Counted from the first letter of the stretch, positions 25,101 to 37,711 are shown. The stretch: DNA of 64,000 nt from Parietaria judaica (GCA_954871525.1 OX940868.1:10778056-10842055); one strand, 5' to 3'. Notes: generated by a model not told the origin, from the sequence alone. Program-made: numbers and translations.

Positions 25101-27941
25101 AGGCTATTTAATTATGTTATACTCGGTTCTATTAGGTCGGGCCCATTAGGTTGTAATTCCTCTGTCTGTTTAAGAGACCTTTAAATGAAAAGAGTAGTTA
25201 GTAACCGTTCACATAAAAATTTAATCTCTCTGAAAAGGTTCGATTGGGTTTAGTAAAGGTTGGCTAAGCTCCCATTTTGAGAATAATTTTGGGTGTTAAC
25301 AATTTTCTACCATTTACATTTAGAAATGTAAAATTAAAGCCAACTTTTGTCTCTTGTTTGGTCTTCTAAGTGAATGAATGCTGACTTTATGTTGGGTATT
25401 TTTTTTTATATACCATGGTCAGTTACTAGCATACTAAAATGACTGGTACATTTTTCAACAAATTACATAGTTGGTTTAGCATAAGCTAGACTTTTCTTTA
25501 TAAACCGGAGGTAAACTTCAAAACTATTCCTTTAAAGTCGGGAGCATATTGTTGATGGTGGCATTTTGTTGATGCTCATTTAATTTCGTGTATCTTTATT
25601 TGTACCGTCTTTTTCACAAGTAATTGGTAAAAGATTTCAGGAGGAAGTTTGGGAAGTAGCTGCTCAGCTGATCGGTCTAGCTTTGGGTATCCTAATCCTG
25701 GTATTCTGTTCAATTTCTTGTGAATAATTGGAATTTTCTTCTTATTTTCTATTTACATATTTGGTGCTCTGTAATTTTATTCGTAACGAGATTATTTACC
25801 ATCAAGATATCTTGGTTGATTATTTATTTGATATTGAATCCAGGATACGCCTGGTCTTGTAAGATCATATCCTGTTCTGACTCTTACATGGCTGGGCACA
25901 AGGCTTCTGCATCTTTGGCTCCGTTACATGTCACTCTCTGTTTTACAGTTCAACACTGTAAGTATTATGTTTCTGATTACTCTTTTATTTGTGTTTCAAG
26001 CACCATATTATTTATGCTAAAATCTGAAAGAGGGTTACATGGTTTTTATATGTAAAGTAGGTTAAAGCGATCGGCGTTTGTCTTTTGTTCATGTAGTGTT
26101 TCAATCCTCGTGATATCGGCCAATTCATTTATTTCAATTAATTTGATTTTATGATAGCATCCGAACCAATTCAAGAAACATGAAATTAAGCAAACTTGAG
26201 TTCACCGAATTGATGAATTCCTGGATGCTTTATTCAACCAACCATTAACAAAAATGAGATCTATCTATCAAGAACTAGACCATATTGAAATTAGCAACCC
26301 TAATCACTACTTATTGGTAGAATACTTAAATGGCCCTAGTTAAACGAAAAGACTTAAAAAGACTTAAAAAGACTTAAAGAAATAAGCTAAATGGAAGAAA
26401 TGTCTTTCCTCCTCTGATAAATGGCGTTTCGGGGGAAATCTTGCCGAACGACACTTATTTATATTCAGTTTTACTGTTTGGTATTGTAACAAAATATGTT
26501 TTTTCTTACTATTTTTATGTGTGTTCCAAATACTCTTTATCATGATATTGACCAATTACTTTATTTGTATTAAGTTGTTGTTTTCCTAATTAATTGAGTT
26601 TATCTTCCTGTGCTACAATTCCTGACAGATAAATCTTAAGCGTGCTCGTATACTGGTGAAATCACATGTATTAAACTCAAACGTTCCAGGTAGACTTCGC
26701 ACGTATTTTTTTTATTTTTTATTTTGGTGTTTTATCCTATTTTAAACCGGTATTCTAATTAATACTTTCATTTCAGGATATCTTGATTGCAACAGGGAAG
26801 AAAATATCCTAGTGTGGCAAAGGTACATGAAGCCTCGGATTCTGTTTGGCATGTCATTGGAGGGGTTTATGGGTGCTGACAGATCGGTGTCAACGGTAAT
26901 TCTTCAAAACATACTTGATTTCTTTAATCTAAAGAGATCGCAATTATTACTAACTTATATACTCCCTTTAAAATCATTGCCCAGGAATATAAACCCCTAA
27001 ACGTCAACTCTAAACTTGTAATGGAAATATTTCTGTTTATAGATATTTCTGCTTAGATTCAATTTACTAATTTCGTTATCGTATCGTCGCAACGCCAAAT
27101 GATCATCGCTAGTTATTTGCTTGATCCAGCACGAGCATATTGTTCCATATTTTATCATCTATGCTTCGAAGCATGAATTTCCTTGACGGAGGCATTTGAT
27201 TCACACTCTTCACAAATATGCAGGTATAGGTCTGATTCCGTCGGTTATTCTCATTATCGCGCACTCTTTTGATTTTCAGCTGGAATCGCTTCTGAAGATG
27301 TACAGGAACGAGAAGTACATTCTTGTGGTGAACGAACAAGAATCAGAATTCGAAGTCTTCGTAACTTTCAAGGTATTAAAAAAACTATTTTAATTACAAT
27401 GCTATACTGTTTTCCCACTAATCTTTTTTAAGGTGTTCCTCACTTAATCGTGAAAAAGATCGACAACGTTTGTCAATGTTAAGCCTAATGTGCATAACTC
27501 CGTATAATTATTTTGATTCCAAACCACTTGTTTGTGGACTGTACGTACCGTCTATTTACATGATTCGGGGGGAAATGGTAAAACAGATGTTTAAGGAGGA
27601 AGCTACCACAACACGACAAGTTGGGGGGTCATAACTTAAAATTACTCTAAATATATGAACTGAGAGAAACACTTGTATACACTCATCAACCCGAAATGAC
27701 ATTGCAGGTCGGAGCCACCGGAATATCCGTCCTGCGAAGCGTATGGCAGACTTATTGGCTACACGAGAATTGGAACAACCAAAATGGACACGACCAGCTT
27801 CAAAAGAGCCTATCGGAACTCGAAAGCAGCTTCGAGGGCTTCATCAAACAGCTAAACCTGAGCGGTTGGGACACAAACGAAGTCAAACTTATGGTTCCCA
27901 AAGAAATATTCATCGACGAATGGGATTCGGGTCCTGTTTGA
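22158..27941 (+). CDS. RUS5: Root UVB-sensitive protein 5-like (DUF647 family)
   Basis: Fifteen exons join to 483 aa: 22158-22270, 22353-22409, 22592-22743, 22882-22982, 23456-23514, 23795-23841, 23916-23994, 24315-24387, 24844-24933, 25641-25700, 25844-25957, 26629-26689, 26777-26895, 27280-27372 and 27708-27941. The N-terminus is Ser-rich and basic, compatible with a transit peptide. The DUF647 core starts around residue 100 with WVPDIVKDFAVPAGFP and SDDYLLYMLLQFPTNVTGWI, then a glycine/alanine-rich SFSGSTAAASAAAIRW segment. RUS family members act in UV-B sensing in roots, vitamin B6 balance and auxin transport; RUS5 itself is little studied. Exon 3 needs the acceptor GAGCAG|ATTTG, because the upstream TTTTAG would bring a stop into frame. 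AATAAA at 28139 is a likely poly-A signal. The first two exons are the least certain part. Confidence 0.92.
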
Positions 27942-28454
27942 CCGTTACGAATCATCGGCGGTGATGCCGATGTTTTGACAGAAATGGAGCAATTGGGCCA
28001 AGCTCTGAGCTGTGGTATGATGGTGATCTTCGGATGAGGACTTTGGATTGTATCAATGGAGGGTTGGTTGAGGTGGTTGAGTTCTTAAATTGAAATTAAA
28101 TTTTGTATGTACGATATATATACATATATATTATATTCAATAAACTCTACAAAATTAAATCATCCAAAACAAACCAAGTTTGTACACGACCGATGAAAAA
28201 ATGATGGTTTGATTGTACGGACATGTTTTTATGAGCAAAGGGTTAACGGACACTTGCTGTTAGCTAAGCTAATTTTTATTGACAAAAATACATATCACTT
28301 TTATTTTTTCATTTTAAACTCATACTGCTTAAATTAATCAAAATTAGGTACTTATGCCGTCGAAAAAAATAAGCTTTGGGAACGTTTAAAATTTGAGAAG
28401 ATCGATTAATCCCTCTAGTAAGACTCCATAGTCCATACTCACTCACTGTTGCTT
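27942..28454. other. Intergenic, RUS5 3' UTR and cis-prenyltransferase 5' flank
   Basis: Includes the AATAAA at 28139-28144 about 200 bases after the RUS5 stop. The remaining ~300 bases must hold the promoter of the next gene. No TATA box stands out. Confidence 0.4.
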
Positions 28455-30003
28455 ATGCTTCTCCACTCGCAATGCCTCTCCGCCGCCATGGCCGCTCCTC
28501 TCCCACGCCTCCGCTCCCGCTCTCGCCCCTCCCGCCGCCTGCCACGCCTCGCATGCACGCACGCGCGGACCGCCGTCTCCGTCAGCGGCACGATCGCCGA
28601 GGAAGAGGGCAGAGATCTCCAGCCCGGAGCTCCGGCGAGGCCGCGCGGCGGCGACATGCCGCACCACGTGGCGGTGATCATGGACGGGAACCGCCGGTGG
28701 GCGCAGGCTCGGGGGTTGGCGGTGGACGCCGGGTACGAAGCCGGGCTGCGGTCGCTGAGAGCGGTGGTGGAGGCGTGTTGCAAGCTGGGGATTGAGGTTC
28801 TGACCGTCTTCGCCTTCTCCATGGACAACTGGCTTCGTCCCAAAGTTAGTATCTCCCTAGGGTTACTATTACCGATCATTCACACTCTAATTTCAGCTTG
28901 GTGGCAAAACTACTCAAACTTTTGAAGAATGTTGGATAAAGCAACTTTTGTGTCTTCAGCAACTTAATTCGCTCAATTGAAAGCTTGGGTTTACGCTGCA
29001 CTTATTTCAAAGAGTTTGGGTGCTTTTGCCACCGTCATCCCATTTGCTTTTGAATGTGTTTCTTTTAACTCTCAAATGAGTTTGAATCTTTGGATGAATA
29101 TACCAATATTTGCCCCAAACTTAGGAAAGAAAAGGCATCTTATCGAGAATTACAGAGAATTCTTTCTTGAGATTCGTTGATTTAGAGTTCGGGATTCTTG
29201 GTTCCGTTCGTTAATTGTTTGTATGTTTCTCTTTTTCATGCAACCATGCATTGTGTTCTTCCGTGCTTGGTAATGCACTCGGAAAGATAAGTCCGAATTG
29301 ACACGTTCGGACATTTAGGAGCTTGTTTAAATGAGCTTCGTAAGTTTTGTTATACTTGGTAAATAGAGTTTGAGAAGGTAAAAGATTGCTGTTTTCGATG
29401 ATTCAGGTGGAAGTTGAGTTTCTGATGAGTCTTTTCGAACGGGGAGTGACTGAAGAATTGGGAAGCGGCTTGAGGTAAGTGCTGATTTCAATGTGGTGAT
29501 GGCGTTTATATACGTACTTGAAACCTGAAAATTTACTTCTTTTCATCAGGGAAAGCATTCGGATTTCGGTCATTGGTGATACGTCTAAGCTCTCGAGTTC
29601 TCTACAAGAATTGATGGCGAATGTCGAGGAAAGCACAAAGAAGAACTCTCAGTTACAGCTAATTGTTGCAATAAGCTATAGCGGGCAGTATGATATCGCT
29701 CAAGCCTGCAGAAAGATCGCCTTGAAGGTACAGGAAGGTGTTCTCGCACCAGAGGATGTGAACGAGTCTCTGATTGAGAAGGAACTCGAAACTAATTGTA
29801 CCCGTTTCCCACACCCCGATTTGCTTATAAGAACTAGTGGTGAACTTAGGATTAGCAATTTCTTTCTGTGGCAATTGGCCTATACGGAGATGTTCTTCAC
29901 ACGATCCCTCTGGCCTGATTTCGGGGAGTTCGAATTTTTGGAGGCCGTTCGAGCCTTTCAGTGTAGGCAGAGACGGTATGGTAGGGATAGCTCTATAGAG
30001 TAG
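28455..30003 (+). CDS. CPT: Plastid-type cis-prenyltransferase (dehydrodolichyl/polyprenyl diphosphate synthase family)
   Basis: Three exons (28455-28844, 29407-29474, 29550-30003) encode 303 aa. The Arg/Ser/Ala-rich first ~65 residues look like a plastid transit peptide. The catalytic core begins [16 protein letters not shown], which contains the Asp and Asn/Arg residues that bind Mg2+ and the allylic diphosphate. Then come [10 protein letters not shown] (family region III), [13 protein letters not shown] (region IV) and [20 protein letters not shown] (region V, IPP-binding Arg/Ser). The enzyme adds IPP units in Z configuration to an allylic primer; product length cannot be told from sequence. 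An ATG at 28488 in a strong GCCGCCATGG context could be used instead of 28455. Exon 1 is very GC-rich compared with the others. It lies between RUS5 and AIRP2, which are neighbours in Arabidopsis as I recall. Confidence 0.93.
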
Positions 30004-31194
30004 ATATACGTATCTATTTCCTATTCTCTGTTGGGTTCTTTTTTCTTTTTCGGGTGAAAGAAGCATACAAAGTTCGAGATTTTGGATGCACCATTTGAGG
30101 AGAAGATCCAACTGTAAGTGAATAGAGTTTGCTGATATTATAACCATAGCCATAGGCAGTGATAGCTTTTTACCAGAAAATTAGGAGAGATTCGCCTGTG
30201 ATACTTTTTTTTTTTTTTTTTTTTTTTTGTGGAGAAAATCTATGAGGAAACTGTAGAATTTTTTCCTCTCGTCTTCCAGAAACTATTTCTCCTTCATTTT
30301 CCTCAAATTCTCGGTTACAAACAGAGCCTTAATCATGTACTAAAGCACCTGGGTCTCGTTTTTCACCGTCGGAGATTCCAACATTGTGAAGATTTCTACA
30401 GCAACTTCTGAAGTGAGCTTATAGAACATGATCCGATGAAGAAAAGAAAGCATGTATGTAGGTTCTCCAGATTGAAAATGCTCCATATCAGTAATTACAG
30501 CATGAGAGAAATTGCAGGGGTGAAATGGTCAAGAAAGAATGGCGACATCGCATCAGATAACACCAAAGGTACACAGTTTGTGCACTATATGTCTACATAT
30601 CATTAGAAGTTACTATAATATTGTAGAGTTGTTTCAAGGCATATAACCTGTAAAAAATTTCATGAATGGTCAACTTGTACTAGATTTCGGAAGGATTGTG
30701 TCTCTTGTGTCACCGATTTTCCACGGCCATGGTTTTTCACGTTGGAACTCCCAATTTTGTCACTTTCTTACTAACGAAACGACTACGAAGGTGAAAGTGA
30801 ATTGTCAGAGTTTGTGCCCCAAATCAATATTTTTTTCCCGGCCAGTTTTGTAGCTTCGCGGGCGAGATAATTTTTATATGATACTTTTGGAGCTGAGCGG
30901 GATAAAGCCAATATTGGTGTTAGGGTTAGTTAAACCAAACAGTCATTTATTTTTGTACTCGCTGCTCGATTGTAGCATTTTTCGATAGTTGATTATTCTC
31001 CTTTGCCCGTAGAATCTTCCAAATTAGGTTTTCACAAAAATTCTAGTGCCGTTTAGCGGCTCGTATACAACATATGCTATTCTAAATCAATTATCTCTTT
31101 CATATTACCCCGTTTCAACTTTATTTGTTTATGTATATGATGCATAATACACCATATTATTTTTCTTCATATCTCTTACAAGTCATGTTTTGGC
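30004..31194. other. 3' flank of cis-prenyltransferase, no clear gene
   Basis: A T-homopolymer of about 22 bases is at 30207-30228. Short frames at 30229 and 30662 have no recognisable domain. Probably 3' UTR followed by intergenic DNA. Confidence 0.3.
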
Positions 31195-31358
31195 AGGTTT
31201 TAAGCTGAATGCAAGTAATAAGAGTATGTTTTGGCTGAAGGGTTATTATACTAGACTAGCCTATTTGCTTGCGACACAAGTAATCATTGACGGCACACCC
31301 GATTACAAGGCTTCTGACTTCTGTGCTTTAAAGCTGCTTGAGTATTGGGATTTTGTGT
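31195..31358 (+). other. Orphan exon-like open segment
   Basis: After an acceptor-like TTTGGCAG there is a frame of 54 codons ending in TAG, with balanced composition (FWLKGYYTRLAYLL near the start, KLLEYWDF at the end). It has no ATG at its head and no partner exon was found. It could be the last exon of a lost gene, captured sequence in an element, or chance. I do not recognise the protein. Confidence 0.2.
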
Positions 31359-32744
31359 AGCGGTGACGATTTGTGTTTGTGGGGCGGTGTCGTCAACGGT
31401 TTTTTATTTATTTATTTTATATGAATGCAAACTCGTCTTATTAATTAATCGTAATAGAAGATGAAATCGTGTCTACTCGTTTAACTATTTTATTATCCTT
31501 AAATGATAAATTAATTTTAGATTCATTTAATTTTAATTTAATTTATTTAATAAGATCATCTAAGTTCATAAAACAAATTATTAATTTTTTATATTCATAT
31601 ATATACACTACACAAAGCAATTAATAAAATAAAAACATAAATTTTATTTACTTAATAATATGTATAAAATGCACAAAATGAAGGTGTGTTCTTTAATCAT
31701 GTATAATCGAGTCTCGTCGTGTTGTTTTCGTGTTGTGTTCATCCGTTAATTATGTTCGATATCATTAGATCTGGATCCATTTAAGCTGACCTAAATCTAA
31801 TTACATTATGTAGTAACCGTGTCGTGTTTCGAATTTGGCTCTAGATTGTACCCTTAAATTTTTATTAATTATCAAAATAGATAGAATCAAAATCTTTTCG
31901 TTTTTGTAAATATAAGGTTCCCTTCGGAAACCTTAATCCGCAAAAACAGAGCCATCCGGATGATGCCAGCTGTAAGAACTATTAATTAATGAGAAATTAG
32001 AAGCTACTTTTTCAAATGCAGATTTTTTTTTTCTTTGACCATAAGTTTCTCAACTTCATTTAAATAATATTGGTGAAGTAGAGCTGCCAAATTCTGCTTG
32101 CGTTTAAGTAATGAAAGCTTAAACTATGAACAATTCTCTAGTTGTTTTATAACAATAGGCAAATCCAATTCAATCACAATTGATCACTCTAATTTCTCCG
32201 ACTATCATGTCATGAAAGCAAAAGATCTAATATTAATTATCATTATGCTTATTGAGAAATTCAATTTCTACATACACACATGCATGCCTCAAAATGTTAA
32301 CCCACTATAAATTTTAAATTCTAAAACTACAATTTCGTAGTGCTCGCTTCTCAAATTATCAAGTTAAATATTTTAACTTCATCAAATGTTTAGAATTTCT
32401 ATTACTTAAAATTATCAAGTCAATAATATAATAGGTCGTTAGAGAGTGTAAGAAAAGAAGAATATCGTGAGAGGTGGTTTATGTTAGAGTTTGACAAAAG
32501 AAAAATGTTAAAAATTTAAGGACGAACAAATCCACAAAAACTAATTCTTATATTTAAGTTATAGGCATTTCATCAACTTACAAGATTCTTTCTAAAAACT
32601 ATCTTCAGTGCTATAGATTTTTCTCTTAATTTTAAAATATAGTAAGTGAGAGTTAAATATTACAGTTTGAACTTTGAACAAAGAATTAATAAGTTGTGAC
32701 AAAAACAAAATGAAATAATTAGTTACCAAATTTTATAGAGTTTA
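31359..32744. other. AT-rich intergenic DNA
   Basis: No gene, ordered repeat or RNA recognised. Confidence 0.4.
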
Positions 32745-32801
32745 ATTCCCAAATTGGTGTCACTTTACATTGATATGACAAAATATATCTACGTCCTTTG
32801 C

Positions 32802-32809
32802 ACATTTAG
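32802..32809. repeat. 8-bp target-site duplication, left
   Basis: ACATTTAG, repeated exactly at 33493-33500 on the other side of the hAT-like element. Confidence 0.85.
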
Positions 32810-33492
32810 TAGGGGTGAAACCAGGTCGGGTACCCGGTTTTTTGAAGTACCCAGTACCCGGACCCGGTTTCCGGGTAGTTGAAATTTACTCCCCGGTACC
32901 CGGTACCCGAAATCCGGGTACCCGAATTTCCGGGTAGTTGAAAATTAGTATCCGGTTTTAGTACCCGGTACCCGGTTTGGAAACCAATTTCCGATTTTCG
33001 ATCCGGATTTTCACCCGGATCTGTTTTATTTTTTTTAATAGAAAAACTAAATTATCTCACAATAAACATTACACATGTCTCGTACCTAAAAAAAACATGT
33101 GTCTAAAATTTAAAATGCATTAAAAACATATGATAAAGCACTTCGAGTTCTTCCGGCTTTCCATCATCATTTCACCGTTCGCGCATCAAAAAAAAATAAA
33201 AAAATATTTTAATGAAACTCTAAAATGAGAAATGAAAATGAGATATTAGTGTCGAGCCCTAACCCTAAAATATTTATAAAAAAAATTAAAAATTAAACAA
33301 ACCGGGTATTAAACCGGGTACCGGGTACCCAGTTTTTAAGATTTCACTACCCGGTACCCGAACCCGGTTTTAAACCGGGTACTGGGTACCCGGATCCGAA
33401 TTCCGAATTCGGATTCGTATTCCGGTTTTAAATTCGGATACGGATTCGGATTCGGGGTTTTACCCGGTTTTTGGGTTTTATTTGCACCCCTA
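32810..33492. mobile_element. Non-autonomous hAT-type element, 683 bp (copy 1)
   Basis: Ends TAGGGGTGAAA / TTTGCACCCCTA form the terminal inverted repeats. Flanks are the perfect 8-bp duplication ACATTTAG, the target size of hAT transposons. Subterminal zones are dense in GGGTACCCGG words in both orientations, so each end can form many hairpins. The centre is AT-rich with no transposase. It has inserted into an older LTR-like repeat and shares family with 42018-42717. Confidence 0.88.
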
Positions 33493-34142
33493 ACATTTAG
33501 GCTTAAATCAAAAGAGTCTGAAAGCAGCAAAGGGCAATTGACCAAGTAAAAGGGTCTATCGACCACAAAAGTCAACAGACAAAAATAGGTGGAGCGACGA
33601 AGTTAGGCGACGAAGATGCCTATCAATGAGAATGGTGCACTTTAAAAAAATCTCGTCGATAGGCCCCATCGACAAGGCCCCGGCGTTACAGAAGACCAAA
33701 GGATGAGGGAAGCGTGATCTTGCAACGATACCAACAAGCAGACGACGAGGATGAGAATGACAAAGAATAATCAGCGCAACACGAGCGGCGCTTTAGGGAT
33801 GACGACGACAGTTACGCCCACAATTGTTGCTACGCAATAATGGTAATTACGAGGGAACTAAACGCATTTCGTAACCGACCATTTATGAGGTCAAATCTCA
33901 ATCATTAAGCTCTATAAATAAGGAGCTAAAGGATTTAAAAATGATGGGGGGAAATAATAATCCTAGACAAGAATTTACGATATTTTCACACTCCAAAATT
34001 CTCGAGCGTCTTGAGCTCTTTCTAAACTCATTTTCTCTAACGTGAGTTACTTTTAACGGAAAAACCTGAGCTCTAAGATAATTTAAAAGCAGAATTATAC
34101 TAATCGTGACTCCATAATTGCAGAGGTATTTTTTGCCTCAAC

Positions 34143-34824
34143 ACTAACGAAGAAATAATTTTAAGATATATATATATATATACATACGTATATATGAGTT
34201 TAGAATTGACTTTCCATTACCGCTTTTATAATCCTCGGGAAATTTTCCTCGAATGTGTTAGTTGTAAAACTGCGTGCTTTCTCAATTGGTTTGGTAATAT
34301 TTTTCGGAGAATAAATGATTGATGAGAAGTTGGGTAGTCACCATCGTGACGCCAATTCTACTTGCTTACACACCTAAATTAGTGGTTTATATATATTTGA
34401 TTAAGTTAGTTATTCTTTTTTGGCATCAACTGACTATTAACGTTAATTGATATGAAAGCAAGAATTCTAACACAAGTATCATTCAAAAGGCTCTCCCATT
34501 TTCCCAGGAAATAAGGAAAATGCATTACGTGTTAGCGTTTCTCTTTTTCTCTTTTCCGAATCCAAATCTCCGTTCTCAATAAACTATTTTTAGTTTATCA
34601 TTTATCTTTACATATATAAGGGTAAACCATAGTATATATGTGCAAGTTGTACATAATTAAAGCGGCATGGAGTTGAGTGTTTTTCTTTCTTTCTTTCTTC
34701 ATTTTAGTTAAATAAATACTAGAGTTACTTTTGTTATACTTCAAGAGAGAATTTAGTTTTTGTTAGGTATATTCGGATATCTTTTATTTATATTATTATG
34801 AGCTCTGTGTGTTAAGGTATAATT
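34143..34824. other. Spacer between two LTR-like repeats
   Basis: AT-rich with a TA run near 34166 and CTTT repeats near 34684-34700. No coding remains of a retrotransposon are visible. Confidence 0.3.
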
Positions 34825-35582
34825 TTGTCCATGTCAATTTACATTGATACGACGAAATCTATCTCTTTTGGTTATAGAATGAGTTTTAATTGAAGAAGCC
34901 AGATACCAGAAATAGAGGCCCCGCTAACAGAGTCAAAGAAGTCAACCCAGGGGGAAGTCAATAGGCAAAGGGAGAGTGTAACGAAGTCCATCGACCAACA
35001 AAGAAGACAGGCGACGAAGGCGATTACGAGGAAGAGTAATGAAGACCATTGGCAAGGGTGCGTCCATCGACAAGGCCTCGTCGATGAAACCTCATCGACA
35101 GTACTCCATCGCTAGGAGGGCCGAAGCAAGAAAGAGAAAAGGCAATGAGCTTAGCAACGAGGATTAGCTCTGCGACAAGACCAGCGACAAACGACGAAGA
35201 TAGCGAGGGACGCGGCACGAGCGGTGCCACGGGATTGGTAATGGCAGTTACTAGGCGTGATTGCTACGTAATTAAAGCTACTTTATTAAGGCATTTATGA
35301 GGGAATCCAACGCAATTTAACTGACCATTTATGAGGTCGAATCTCGATTATGAGGCCCTGTTAATATTGAGCTAAAAGATGTAAAAAGGGACCGAAAATC
35401 TTTGACAAGAAATACAACATACTCATACCAAAATTCTCGAACATTTTATTCTCTTAAATCCCATTTTCATTTGCGTGATTAAGTTTTAATGGAAAGACTT
35501 GAACTCTTAGGTAACTTATAAACGAAACTACACCAATAGTGAATCAGTCATCGCTACAGTGATTTTTTTTACCTCAACACCA
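34825..35582 (+). mobile_element. Diverged LTR-like repeat, right copy
   Basis: Second copy of the repeat described at 32745-34142, in the same orientation. It ends in CTCAACACC and contains matching GAGGTCGAATCTCGAT and GACTTGAACTCTTAG segments. Heavy divergence implies old age. Confidence 0.45.
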
Positions 35583-35849
35583 TGTTTTGCTTGAGTTTAA
35601 TTGTGTCAACCTAGTTAGGATTCAAGATTATTTTGTGAATTAACGGGCATCCATCTTTTCTTGACATTATGGTAGTTTCAATTCATTTCTTCAAGTTTTC
35701 ACCATTTTCTACCGAGTTCTCTAGCAGCCCCGGAGATTGTTGTTGTCGTCGACGCTGATAAAGCAGTGTTTGAATTTTTAAATTGCGATAACCGTTCGAT
35801 AATCGCTGAAAACTAGGTTCTCGGTAAATAATATGCTTATATTCCCGCC

Positions 35850-36222
35850 CATTATGTTCCCGTTCTTTTTTTTCCCAGTTTATATTCTTGTAGTTGTAAA
35901 AGTCGCTCAAACTCAACCTCAACCTCAACCTCAACCTCCTTCATATTTGCATCACATCCCTTAAACTTTGCCACGTTTCCCGGATATGATCCCTTTCTTT
36001 GCCAAACCCGCTCATTACGTTCCCGTTTTTTTTTTTGCGGCATATATTCCCCTATTTGTAAAAGTCGCTCAAAGTCAACCTTCAGGCTCATTTCGTTAAA
36101 CTTTTCCACGTGACACGCTCAGATTACGCACGTGTTTTTGAAATTTAAAACATTTATTATTATTTCCCTATTAATAATTATTAAACAATTAAACAAAACA
36201 TAATACCAAGACTCAAGCATCG

Positions 36223-36226
<4 letters not shown>
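35850..36226 (-). repeat. Left arm of a large divergent inverted repeat
   Basis: Read on the minus strand from 36226, it runs GCGATGCTTGAGTC, AATAATTATTAAT, GGGAAATAATAATAAATG, CACGTGG, GAGCGACTTTTACAA, ATATATGCCGCAAAAA. The same order occurs on the plus strand at 39020-39400. Within each arm a unit of about 150 bp (CACGTGGCAAAGTTTAA..GAGCGACTTTTACAA..) is repeated about twice. A four-fold AACCTC hexamer expansion lies near 35911-35938. Confidence 0.65.

Positions 36227-36267
<41 letters not shown>
36226..36267. repeat. (TA)n microsatellite
   Basis: Uninterrupted TA run next to the 16-bp inverted word at 36208-36223. Confidence 0.9.
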
Positions 36268-36270
<3 letters not shown>

Positions 36271-36864
36271 CTACTTTGTATCATTTGTGAACATCATTGT
36301 CTGCTTAATTTTACTTCTTAAATGCACCCGCAAAACAATGTCACCCTTTAGGGGAAAAAGGAATGAGCCCGCCCCCACTGAAAAAAAAAATGAAAAAATT
36401 CTCTCCGAAAAGACAATGCAAGCTTTGTTATGCCGAAACCTAAATGTTAAGTCAGCAACACTTCCAAATGCCACTTCTTCCCGTCGCATCCGTCTTCAGG
36501 ACGATCTGGTCAGAGTATATTTAATGAGACTCCAAACTTAATCAAACTATTGATATGAAAGGATCTTATAAGCGCTAAATCATATTTACATAAACACCTT
36601 CCTAAACATCTTTACGATAATACTTTAAATAATTTCGTTCAATAGGCCTTGAGGCTTTGACAACTCCTTCCAACGGTCCCGCATGAAAAAAAAAGACCAA
36701 TCTACGTGGGTTCCAAACCTTTGGATATGCGGTCTCGCTATTCTTTGTTTGCATTCAAAGGTATTGTGCCTCCGCTATCGAGTCACGTGCCTAACTTCCA
36801 AAGAATTAAGAAATGAATATGGTAGAGGAGCGAAAGTGGCCTGCGGCGGTGGAGAGCTATATAT

Positions 36865-37679
36865 ATTAGGGCTGAAATCAGAATCGGGAACTGGGAATTC
36901 GACTATTTTTTGTCCCTATCCCGAAAAAACCAGAACAAAGTTTTCCGTCCCGGTTTTGGTTCTTGTTCTGAAAAGTCCTTGTTTTTTTTTTTAATCAGAA
37001 CCGGGACCGGGACCGGGACAACGATTAAAATCCCAATTTTTTAGGACCAAAATTTGGGACGAAATCCGGGACAAATCCGGGAAAAAATCAAAGATAGAAA
37101 CATGAAAAAAAAAACCAAATTCAAAATGCAAATTACCAAATCTGAGTAAATCCAAAATGTAAAATACCAAATCCGAGTATAAAAGAAAAATACAAAATAA
37201 ACAAATGCAAGATCCGAGTTCACGTCGTGAAATTCACAATACCAAATCCAAATCTCAGTGCAAAAAAACGAGTCTAAAATGCTAAATAGTAAATGCCGAG
37301 TACAAACAAATTATTTTTTATAACAAAACGACATATAAGAAATGATATGTTAAATAAAATACCGAGTAATGGATGAAAATAAATGACATGTTAAAATAAT
37401 GGGTTGAAAAAAATAAAATAATAGATTAAAAACCTAATAATAAACAACTTATATGAAATGACATGCTAAAAAATTACAAACTTATAACAAAACGACATAA
37501 AACCGGATCCGGGACAAGAAAATCGGGAATTTCAGATTTTGAATTGGTTTTGGTTTTTTCAAACCGGAAACCGAGACTTCCCTTTTTAGGTAATAGTAAA
37601 AAGAAAAAAACTGATTTTTTTCCAAAAATGATCCGATACCGGGACCAGAACCGGTAATTGAGTACAAAATTTTCACCCC

Positions 37680-37681
<2 letters not shown>
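36865..37681. mobile_element. hAT-like non-autonomous element, about 815 bp (copy 3)
   Basis: Starts TTAGGGCTGAAATC and ends AATTTTCACCCCTA, a degraded form of the TAGGGGTGAAA terminal repeat. Subterminal zones carry GGGACCGGGACC / CCGGGACAAG words. CTATATAT occurs on both sides but lies in TA repeats, so the target duplication is not secure. No transposase is seen. Confidence 0.6.

Positions 37682-37682
<1 letters not shown>

Positions 37683-37711
<29 letters not shown>
37683..37711. repeat. (TA)n microsatellite
   Basis: Uninterrupted TA run directly followed by GCGATGCTTGAGTCTT (37712-37727), the inverse of 36208-36223. Confidence 0.9.

Larger units (their letters stand above)
32745..34142 (+). 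mobile_element. Diverged LTR-like repeat, left copy (split by a hAT element)
   Basis: After removing the hAT element at 32810-33492, this stretch aligns by eye with 34825-35582. Shared words include TTTACATTGATAYGACRAAAT near the start, ACCATTTATGAGGTC in the middle and CCTCAACAC at the end. The layout (TCTATAAATAAGGAGC TATA region near 33910, then a splice-like GTGACTCC end) recalls an LTR of an old retrotransposon. About 680 bp separate the two copies, with no coding remains, so the internal region is deleted. Confidence 0.45.

Noticed and set aside
28472..28795. Arg/Pro-rich frame over cis-prenyltransferase exon 1
   Set aside because: Shadow in GC-rich coding DNA. The catalytic motifs are in the other frame.
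33336..33575. Frame over the hAT element rich in Pro/Asn repeats
   Set aside because: Translation of the CCGGAT/TTCGGA subterminal repeats, with no domain.
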